Assembly (NCBI GenBank): GCA_002483425.1
Contig: DLHW01000022.1
Span: 1-11,695, forward strand
DNA from: Methylococcaceae bacterium UBA7658
GTDB taxonomy: Bacteria > Pseudomonadota > Gammaproteobacteria > Methylococcales > Methylomonadaceae
Direction of reading: 5' to 3'
Length of the DNA: 11,695 nucleotides
Position 1 is the first letter of the stretch. Every line of letters starts with the position of its first letter. The notes below the pieces were generated by a model, which was given only the letters and a program-made list of their open reading frames with translations, was not told where the DNA came from and searched no databases. The translations under genes and the position numbers were made by a program. Positions 7,701-11,695 of this stretch are shown one piece after another.

Positions 7701-10700
7701 AACCCTGCAACAAATTCGTGTCCCGGAAAACCCCTTGGACTCCATCATTAATGCCTTTGGCACCGATGCGGTGGCGGAAATCACAGGCCGTAGCCGACGC
7801 TTCGTACAAACCCGTGACGATGACGGCAATTTCAAAGTCATCGAAGAAAAACGTAACAAGCATTCAGCCAGGGCGGATGCCGAGGCATTTCAGAACGACA
7901 AGAAGAAAATACTTATCTTCTCCGGCGCAGGTGGCACAGGCTATAGTTTCCATGCCGACAACACTGCCATCAACACACGTAAGCGCATCCATTACATCTT
8001 GCAACCGGGCTGGAGGGCAGATTCCGCCGTGCAAGGGTTTGGACGGACACACCGAACCAACCAAGCGCAAGAACCGCATTATGTTTTACCCACGACCAAT
8101 CTGAAAGCGCAAAAACGGTTTGTGTCATCCATCGCTCGGCGGTTAGACCAACTTGGCGCACTGACTCGTGGTCAACGGGAGGCCACCGGGCAAGGCATGT
8201 TTACCGCTGCCGACAATCTGGAAAGCGAATATGCGACCACGGCGTTAAACATATTCTTTGGTGACCTATACCGTGGAGTAACGCCTTTGTCCTTTCATGA
8301 AGTGACCAAGCAGATGGGTTTGAATCTGTTCGATCACAATGGCGCATTCTGTGAGACCAAGATTCCAGCGATACCGCAATTCTTAAACCGCTTGTTGTCG
8401 CTCAAAACCGACCAGCAAAATGCCGTCTTTGACGAATTTGAGAAACGGCTGGTCGAAGCCGTTGAATATGCCAAGCAACATGGTCTCTATGACAACGGCT
8501 TGCAAACCTTGAAAGCCCTAAGTATCAAGAAAACCCGCGATGATATTGCCTACACAGATCAATCATCGGGGGTGCAAACCCGTTATGTCGAACTGGCTGT
8601 GACCAATGAATTGCATTATTACGGCTGGGAGGAAACCAACCAGTTTACGGGCAAGCGTAATCTTATCAACGATGATTTAAGCGGTTGGTTTGTTTCTGAA
8701 TTCGGCAAGCACAAAGGTGAGGTGTTTTATCTCAAAGATATTGGCGAACGGCTCAATTCCGATGGCAATTCGGTCAGGCGGGGCATCGTGTATTCGATTA
8801 AAAAGGAAGGTCATCGCTACATCGATAATGCCAATGTCATTCACCGGGGTTGGGATTACCGCACCGTTTCGGTCAATGGAGTCAACACTTATGAGAAAGT
8901 GACTATATCAAGACCCGTTGACGAAACCGAAGCCCAATCCCTATGGCTGGCACAACTTGCCAATGCCCCGAAGACGGAGACCAAAACCACGCGAATGATT
9001 GTCGGCGTAATCCTGCCAATTTGGGATCGGGTCGAAGGCTCAGAAAAGATTTACCGACTACAGACCGACGACGGCGAAATGTTATTAGGCCGTGTAGTCG
9101 GCGCAAATTCAGCCAAACAAACGCTTAAAAATTTGGGGTTGGAATCGAATGTATCGGATAAGAGTGCCTATGAAATCTTTATAGCGATCAAAGATGGCAG
9201 CAAGGCCATCCTTTCCAATGGCTGGGAAATTTCGACAGCAAAGGTTAACCATGAAAACCGCATCGAGATAAAAGGCCGGAGTTTCCTGTCCGATGCCGAA
9301 AAACGGGTGCTGAAAGACCAAGGGGCTTTTATCGAACGGATCAACTGGCAGGAAAGGGTCTTTATCTCAACTAATGGGACTGGATTGGAGGCTTTCGAGC
9401 GCATCACCCAATCGAAACCAGTCGTCGATTTAATCGAGAAAAATCGGAAGCAAGACGAAACTCAGTTTGAACAAGAGTACGGTCATTCTACAACTTTAGA
9501 ATCTGATGTTCCCGATTCTGAAACCGCTGCTGCCGTGACAAATGCGATGTCAAATTCTGCCACCTTTCATATCGACTCCTATCAGGAGGTAAAGATGAAT
9601 CCGATTAAAAAACCGTTCCATGAGATCGTCGCCGAGAAACTGATCAAGCAACTTGAACAAGGCACTGCACCCTGGCAACGGCCTTGGGATGCGGGCGAGG
9701 CGGGATCGTTAGTGCCGTTCAATCCGCTCACTGGCAAGCGTTATAAAGGCATCAACGCCATTCACTTGATGTCGCAGGAGCATGATGACCAACGCTGGCT
9801 GACCTATAAGCAAGCCAGTGAATTAGGTGGGCAAGTCCGCAAGGGCGAAAAAGGCACGGGCATCCAATACTGGAAATTTACCGAAGAACACATTAAGCGG
9901 GACGAACAAGGCAAACCGGTATTGGATGAAGAAGGCAATCCAGAAAAGGTTATCGTCAGGCTGGAAAGGCCGCGTGTGTTTTACGCCACCGTGTTCAATG
10001 CCGAACAAATCGACGGCTTGCCCCGGTTTGAGAAAAAGGCGCAAACCTGGGATGCCATCGAACGCGCCGAAGCTATCTTGTCGGCATCCGGCGCGGCCAT
10101 CAACCATCACGCCGTGGGCAGGGCGTTTTACCGGCCATCGTCAGACAGTATCTTTTTGCCTGATAAGTCCTTATTCCCCAGTTCAGACAAGTATTACGCC
10201 ACCGCCCTGCATGAACTCGGCCATTGGACAGGCCATGAATCCAGACTTAACCGAGATATATCGCATCCTTTCGGCAGCGAAGGCTACGCCAAAGAGGAAT
10301 TACGCGCCGAAATCACCAGCCTGTTATTGGGCGACACTTTGGGAATCGGCCATGATCCGGGGCAACATGCCGCCTATGTGGGGTCGTGGATCAAGACTTT
10401 GCGGGACGATCCCCTGGAAATTTTTCGGGCGGCGGCTGATGCCGAACGGATACAAACCTTTGTGCTGGGTCTTGAACAAACACTGACACAAGAGGTAAAT
10501 GCTAACCAAGCGCACGATCATCATCGAAACGTAACAGAAGCCAAGGCAACAGAATCTATATTTGCGACATTACCGAAAGACTTGTCTTTGTTATCTAGTG
10601 CGACCGCAGCCGAATATGAAGAAGCCATCAACAAAGCCAGACTTGAGGATAAAACCTACATTCAAGTTCCGTACAAGGAAAGAAACCAAGCCAAAGAGCT

Positions 10701-11695
10701 AGGCGCAAAATGGGATCGGCAAATGCAATCTTGGTATGTGCCAACCAACGTAGATGTCAACGCATTTAGCCGATGGCCATTAACGGAAACCGTTGCCAGT
10801 ACTGATCGCCAATTCCTTGCGGTACCGTACTCGGACAGAAATATTGCCAAACAAGCAGGGGCAATGTGGGACAAAAAGGTAAAATCTTGGTATGTCGGCG
10901 ACAATGCCGACATGGACATCTTGAAACAGTGGTTGCCGGAAAATGTAAAAGTTCAACAAGCACCCGCGTTGACACCACAGCAAGAATTCACCGAAGCCTT
11001 AGTTTCGTTGGGTTGTCTTATCACCGAAGAACATCCTGTCATGGACGGTAACACGCATCGAATAGCTACCGAAGGCGATAGACCGGGGGAACGGGCGGGA
11101 TTTTACGTAGCCTACCTCGATGGCCATCCTGCTGGATTTATCCAGAACAACAGGACAGGCGAATCGTTAAAATGGAAAGCCAAAGGCTATTCGCTGAGTG
11201 AAGCCGACAAAGCCCAACTGAAAGCTGAAAATGCCGCAAAATTGCAAGCAAGAGAAGATGAGCGGCAAGCTAAACAACACGCCGTTGCCCAGGCTATTCG
11301 CCGATTATTGGAAATTTCGCCGCGAGCGCATGTCGATCACCCCTATTTACAAGCGAAACAGGTAAGGCCCAATGGCCTCTCCGTTGTCCCAGAAACACCG
11401 GATAATATCCTATTGCCCGAATTAATCCTGATTGGCAAGAATCGAAAAGAATCGCAAAAGTTACGGCAAAACAATCCCGATAAGCTTGTATTCACCGCCG
11501 GAGATTTGCTGTTGCCAGCCATTGACATTAACGGTGAAGTCCAATCCGTACAAACCATCCAGCCGAATGGTACCAAGCGATTTGTAAAAGACGGCGCGAA
11601 ACAAGAACTGTTCCATGTTGTTGGCAGTAAAAAGCCTGACGATCTTGCCAAAGTGACGGTCATCGTCATCGCCGAAGGCTATGCTACAGCGGATT
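4798..11695 (+). CDS. Giant polyvalent transfer protein: adenine methyltransferase - strawberry-notch helicase - ArdC/zincin - DUF5710 x2 - TraC-type primase (3' end cut)
   Basis: I translated this frame codon by codon and found no stop from ATG 4798 to the window edge: at least 2,299 codons. GAGGG at 4784-4788 lies nine bases before the ATG. Domains in order: unknown N-terminal region 1-145; DNA methyltransferase about 148-357 (QFSTP, EPSAGTGD 174-181, NPPF 239-242); disordered linker 358-470; strawberry-notch SF2 helicase about 490-1548; linker with an internal start at Met1600; ArdC N-domain about 1602-1742; zincin with HELGH 1805-1809; two DUF5710-like repeats 1954-2046; primase region 2060 onward ending at EGYATA 2293-2298. 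It occupies the place of RP4 traE-traC. Established: RP4 TraC primase is sent to recipients and ArdC protects DNA from restriction. Inferred: this protein prepares and guards incoming single-stranded DNA. The continuous frame could still hide internal starts or frameshifting, described separately. Confidence 0.92.
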   Translation, partial: MAKAINPDQYDIFEDWLVVTEVVSQPVVTIQPEKKPAESCKIGIENARYQLALRLAEVLAKDGEITAKTLTEEANLAFGGTQAEGVYSSKDAYDAMEAAVNVHISRGMDADFVVQDSAWVSDKVNELTELIQQIPTQTRRDEEMDEFQQFSTPPPFAFVANWVADIKATDVVVEPSAGTGDLAIWAKIAGAELVLNELSPRRQDLLAELFPDSKLFNHNAEQLDNLLPSDISPTVVVMNPPFSATAGRVQGQRNNANGARHIEQALKRLQDGGRLVAIVGQGMAADRPAFKPWWTAIEQKYTVRANIGISGRGYAKYGTAFDNQILVIDKTGATTQPILTGYVESVTELPFLLEGIKNDRKHLQPSIDQPTSDADTQQESDPLQPGNRIGGTGVSTSGTGSEPVGDGGTGRTGTPDSEIVDESQIGDVVDDRSRTGDDIRPRPAGFVGGIGGDDFGGNTGLVESHETTRIVIEIKASETAEFSESVFSNYTPQRLSIPGAHQHPGKLVQSAAMSAVEPPPPNYAPVLPASLIQNGTLSIAQLECLVYAGQAHSELLPNGSRKGFFIGDGTGVGKGREISGIILDNMMQGRKKAVWVSFNEGLIEDARRDFSGIGGNPALLFFQGKTKAGNPIQQRDGILFTTYSTLRGGEKKQATDLGQKTGKTRAQQIIDWLGDDFDGVIAFDEAHSMGNAIGIKGKRGTRKPSQQALAGINLQRELPNTRVVYVSATGATEISNLSYADRLGLWGEGTPFADVNSFIADVAKGGIAAMELISRDMKAMGMYIARSLSYDGVSYERLEHQLTDFQEDIYNELAGAWQIVLNNVDASLEITQAGRNGNAKSAALAQFWGAHQRFFNQVITSLQTPCVIDDIRRQLELGNVAVIQLVNTNEAAQERIIAEATAQDTELEDLDFTPRQMLMDYVRNGFPVAAYQESRDDKGNKIFVPVLDADDNPVFDREAIALRDSLLETLQQIRVPENPLDSIINAFGTDAVAEITGRSRRFVQTRDDDGNFKVIEEKRNKHSARADAEAFQNDKKKILIFSGAGGTGYSFHADNTAINTRKRIHYILQPGWRADSAVQGFGRTHRTNQAQEPHYVLPTTNLKAQKRFVSSIARRLDQLGALTRGQREATGQGMFTAADNLESEYATTALNIFFGDLYRGVTPLSFHEVTKQMGLNLFDHNGAFCETKIPAIPQFLNRLLSLKTDQQNAVFDEFEKRLVEAVEYAKQHGLYDNGLQTLKALSIKKTRDDIAYTDQSSGVQTRYVELAVTNELHYYGWEETNQFTGKRNLINDDLSGWFVSEFGKHKGEVFYLKDIGERLNSDGNSVRRGIVYSIKKEGHRYIDNANVIHRGWDYRTVSVNGVNTYEKVTISRPVDETEAQSLWLAQLANAPKTETKTTRMIVGVILPIWDRVEGSEKIYRLQTDDGEMLLGRVVGANSAKQTLKNLGLESNVSDKSAYEIFIAIKDGSKAILSNGWEISTAKVNHENRIEIKGRSFLSDAEKRVLKDQGAFIERINWQERVFISTNGTGLEAFERITQSKPVVDLIEKNRKQDETQFEQEYGHSTTLESDVPDSETAAAVTNAMSNSATFHIDSYQEVKMNPIKKPFHEIVAEKLIKQLEQGTAPWQRPWDAGEAGSLVPFNPLTGKRYKGINAIHLMSQEHDDQRWLTYKQASELGGQVRKGEKGTGIQYWKFTEEHIKRDEQGKPVLDEEGNPEKVIVRLERPRVFYATVFNAEQIDGLPRFEKKAQTWDAIERAEAILSASGAAINHHAVGRAFYRPSSDSIFLPDKSLFPSSDKYYATALHELGHWTGHESRLNRDISHPFGSEGYAKEELRAEITSLLLGDTLGIGHDPGQHAAYVGSWIKTLRDDPLEIFRAAADAERIQTFVLGLEQTLTQEVNANQAHDHHRNVTEAKATESIFATLPKDLSLLSSATAAEYEEAINKARLEDKTYIQVPYKERNQAKELGAKWDRQMQSWYVPTNVDVNAFSRWPLTETVASTDRQFLAVPYSDRNIAKQAGAMWDKKVKSWYVGDNADMDILKQWLPENVKVQQAPALTPQQEFTEALVSLGCLITEEHPVMDGNTHRIATEGDRPGERAGFYVAYLDGHPAGFIQNNRTGESLKWKAKGYSLSEADKAQLKAENAAKLQAREDERQAKQHAVAQAIRRLLEISPRAHVDHPYLQAKQVRPNGLSVVPETPDNILLPELILIGKNRKESQKLRQNNPDKLVFTAGDLLLPAIDINGEVQSVQTIQPNGTKRFVKDGAKQELFHVVGSKKPDDLAKVTVIVIAEGYATAD
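5239..5868 (+). other. Domain: N6-adenine-type DNA methyltransferase module of the giant protein
   Basis: QQFSTPPPFAF (from residue 148) matches the N-terminal substrate/AdoMet segment of gamma-type adenine methyltransferases. EPSAGTGD (174-181) is the AdoMet-binding motif I, and NPPF (239-242) is the catalytic motif IV. The fold continues through DGGRLVAIVG and GYAKYGTAFDNQILVIDK. No separate target-recognition domain and no cognate restriction nuclease gene are visible. Strawberry-notch helicases of conjugative elements commonly carry this kind of methyltransferase at their N-terminus, so the pairing itself is expected. Target base and site are unknown. Confidence 0.88.
5856..5873 (+). promoter_or_regulatory. 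GGAGGG + A6 + ATGA: internal start signal and possible -1 slip site
   Basis: GGAGGG (5856-5861) lies eight bases before ATG 5870, the start of a 112-codon frame that is +1 to the giant gene. The giant gene reads this stretch as ATA AAA AAT GAC. The heptamer A AAA AAT (5865-5871) is correctly phased for -1 tandem slippage, and a -1 slip meets TGA at 5871-5873 at once. TGA and ATG overlap as ATGA, the usual form of a coupled gene junction. The Shine-Dalgarno-like run is only three bases from the heptamer, closer than in dnaX, so initiation is better supported than frameshifting. Confidence 0.45.
5869..6207 (+). other. Low-complexity Gly/Asp/Thr linker of the giant protein
   Basis: Residues 358-470 of the giant protein join the methyltransferase to the helicase. 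They are rich in Gly, Asp, Thr, Ser and Gln (for example GTGVSTSGTGSEPVGDGGTG), with no hydrophobic core and no motif, so this part is probably disordered. Both flanking domains are complete and in frame. No ATG, GTG or TTG with a ribosome binding site lies between the linker and the helicase, so the helicase appears to be translated only through this linker. The same bases carry the candidate overlapping frame. Confidence 0.75.
5870..6208 (+). CDS. Candidate overprinted gene: acidic leucine-rich 112-residue protein inside the linker of the giant gene
   Basis: This frame begins at ATG 5870 behind GGAGGG and ends at TAG 6206-6208, entirely inside the giant gene. The product looks like a folded helical protein. 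Residues from about 30 on are rich in Leu, Ala, Ile and Met with regular charged positions (PETELAALVLVRAALDQNLL, ESAAMILEEILASLKAMK). It has 16 Asp/Glu against 6 Lys/Arg. Its codons (TTG, CTG, GCG, CCG, GAA) look like those of neighbouring genes, whereas the giant frame here uses GGA, AGA, CGA and ACT and encodes a low-complexity linker. No family is recognised. It could be a true overlapping gene, a relic of a separate gene that the fusion now runs across, or a chance opening: the stretch is poor in stops in three minus frames as well. Confidence 0.42.
   Translation: MTVSIYNQVSINQQAMLILNKNQIPYNPETELAALVLVRAALDQNLLETGELEEPELLIAKLLTNPKLAMSLMIEAEPGMTFDLDLPDSLAESAAMILEEILASLKAMKQPA
6265..9441 (+). 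other. Domain: strawberry-notch-family SF2 helicase module
   Basis: The module opens with YTPQRLSIPGAHQHPGK and continues for about 1,060 residues, typical of plasmid and ICE strawberry-notch proteins. Helicase motifs are complete: Walker A GDGTGVGKG (567-575), DEAH (684-687), SAT (727-729) and the arginine-finger motif QGFGRTHRTNQ (from 1079). SGAGGTGYSFHAD (from 1042) is the segment before motif VI usual in this family. The C-terminal part (WDRVEGSEKIYRLQTDDGE and after) also matches the family's usual tail. An ATP-driven nucleic-acid translocase role in establishing transferred DNA is inferred; bacterial members are poorly studied. Confidence 0.88.
9584..9590 (+). promoter_or_regulatory. 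Perfect internal ribosome binding site AGGAGGT
   Basis: AGGAGGT is followed by AAAG and an in-frame ATG at 9595 (Met1600 of the giant protein). It is the strongest ribosome binding site in the window, and it sits at the exact border between the variable linker after the helicase and the ArdC domain. A chance match at that border is unlikely. Confidence 0.7.
9595..11695 (+). CDS. traC: Nested in-frame product: TraC-like ArdC-zincin-primase (3' end cut)
   Basis: Starting at ATG 9595 behind AGGAGGT, this frame gives a separate product identical to the C-terminal part of the giant protein; 700 codons lie in the window and the end is missing. It begins MNPIKKPFHEIVAEKLIKQL, the normal start of ArdC-type antirestriction proteins. 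It then carries the zincin site HELGH, two DUF5710-like repeats and the primase motif EGYATA at the edge. RP4 TraC has the same plan: an ArdC-like N-terminal part, a primase with EGYATA, and two products (TraC1 and TraC2) from one frame through an internal start. It would prime complementary-strand synthesis and protect incoming DNA in the recipient. Whether it is made in addition to the fusion or is only a relic of a former separate gene cannot be told from sequence. Confidence 0.62.
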   Translation, partial: MNPIKKPFHEIVAEKLIKQLEQGTAPWQRPWDAGEAGSLVPFNPLTGKRYKGINAIHLMSQEHDDQRWLTYKQASELGGQVRKGEKGTGIQYWKFTEEHIKRDEQGKPVLDEEGNPEKVIVRLERPRVFYATVFNAEQIDGLPRFEKKAQTWDAIERAEAILSASGAAINHHAVGRAFYRPSSDSIFLPDKSLFPSSDKYYATALHELGHWTGHESRLNRDISHPFGSEGYAKEELRAEITSLLLGDTLGIGHDPGQHAAYVGSWIKTLRDDPLEIFRAAADAERIQTFVLGLEQTLTQEVNANQAHDHHRNVTEAKATESIFATLPKDLSLLSSATAAEYEEAINKARLEDKTYIQVPYKERNQAKELGAKWDRQMQSWYVPTNVDVNAFSRWPLTETVASTDRQFLAVPYSDRNIAKQAGAMWDKKVKSWYVGDNADMDILKQWLPENVKVQQAPALTPQQEFTEALVSLGCLITEEHPVMDGNTHRIATEGDRPGERAGFYVAYLDGHPAGFIQNNRTGESLKWKAKGYSLSEADKAQLKAENAAKLQAREDERQAKQHAVAQAIRRLLEISPRAHVDHPYLQAKQVRPNGLSVVPETPDNILLPELILIGKNRKESQKLRQNNPDKLVFTAGDLLLPAIDINGEVQSVQTIQPNGTKRFVKDGAKQELFHVVGSKKPDDLAKVTVIVIAEGYATAD
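9601..10482 (+). other. Domain: ArdC N-terminal domain plus zincin metallopeptidase
   Basis: PFHEIVAEKLIKQLEQGTAP and WQRPWD (to residue 1631), then NPLTGKRYKGINAIHL and LGGQVRKGEKGT, form the ArdC N-domain, which binds single-stranded DNA. A zincin-like peptidase follows. YYATALHELGHWTGHESRL supplies His1805, Glu1806 and His1809, and the helix EELRAEITS (1833-1841) supplies the likely third zinc ligand Glu1838. All catalytic residues are present, so it may be active. ArdC of plasmid pSa blocks restriction of incoming DNA; the target of the peptidase in such fusions is not known to me. Confidence 0.9.
10657..10932 (+). repeat. Two tandem DUF5710-like repeats within the giant protein
   Basis: Residues 1954-1982 and 2006-2034 share the pattern VPY..RN.AK..GA.WD....SWYV at a 52-residue period. 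The pattern fits DUF5710, a small domain common in TraC, ArdC and other polyvalent transfer proteins. At DNA level only short stretches such as AATCTTGGTATGT are identical, so the duplication is old. The function of the domain is unknown to me; nucleic-acid or partner binding is a guess. Confidence 0.75.
10975..11695 (+). other. Domain: TraC-type conjugative primase, cut at the toprim motif
   Basis: Residues from about 2060 (LTPQQEFTEALVSLGCLI, DGNTHRIATEGDRPGERAGF, DGHPAGFIQNNRTGESLKWK) match the region before the toprim fold in TraC-like primases. HPYLQAKQV and the substrate segment LLLPAIDINGEVQSVQTIQP follow. EGYATA (2293-2298) is the motif shared by IncP and IncI plasmid primases and the phage P4 alpha protein. 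The catalytic acidic residues after it lie beyond the edge. This part would make primers on the transferred single strand. Confidence 0.88.

Noticed and set aside
7559..8104. 181-codon frame on + overlapping the helicase
   Set aside because: It lies inside conserved helicase sequence including motif VI, has no ribosome binding site, and gives an implausible Pro/Ser/Arg-rich product.
9827..10486. 219-codon frame on + overlapping ArdC and zincin
   Set aside because: It starts at GTG without a clear binding site, has a basic, Pro-rich product, and overlaps the conserved ArdC and HELGH sequence. It is a shadow frame.

Overview
This window is the middle of a conjugative transfer operon from a proteobacterial plasmid or integrative conjugative element (ICE). 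Every supported gene lies on the + strand. Genes overlap or sit a few bases apart, and no promoter, terminator, RNA gene, insertion sequence, CRISPR or origin is visible. Base composition is moderate, with TTG, CAA, GAA and CCG common. That suits a gamma- or betaproteobacterium (for example a methanotroph-like gammaproteobacterium), but the host guess is weak.

Layout. 1-1611 is the 3' part of an IncP/TraI-type relaxase whose N-terminus lies outside the window. 1611-1928 encodes a small membrane protein of unknown role. 1931-3949 is TraG, the VirD4-type coupling ATPase. 3921-4514 is TraF, the transfer signal peptidase that in RP4 matures the pilin. 4568-4792 encodes a very acidic 74-residue protein. 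From 4798 to the right edge one uninterrupted reading frame of at least 2,299 codons has no stop. The order traI - traG - traF - ... - traC matches the Tra1 core of RP4 (IncP). The topoisomerase gene traE is not seen, and a methyltransferase/helicase block occupies its place.

The giant protein reads, in order: an adenine-type DNA methyltransferase (EPSAGTGD, NPPF); a Gly/Asp/Thr-rich linker; a strawberry-notch-family superfamily 2 helicase (GDGTGVGKG, DEAH, SAT, QGFGRTHR); an ArdC N-terminal domain; a zincin peptidase (HELGH); two DUF5710-like repeats; and a TraC-type primase ending at the EGYATA toprim motif at the window edge. This is a polyvalent protein as described for conjugative elements and phages. 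A reasonable model is one multi-tool protein that methylates, unwinds, protects and primes the transferred strand, possibly after delivery to the recipient, as is known for RP4 TraC. That model is inference.

Two places inside the giant frame carry translation signals that a simple long gene does not explain. At 9584-9597 a perfect AGGAGGT sits four bases before an in-frame ATG, exactly where the ArdC-primase (TraC-like) part begins, so a nested TraC-like product is likely. At 5856-5873 GGAGGG is followed by A6 and ATGA. The ATG opens a 112-codon frame overprinted on the linker. The TGA would end the methyltransferase after a -1 slip on A AAA AAT. The region may therefore produce a fused protein, a methyltransferase-only protein and an overlapping small protein.
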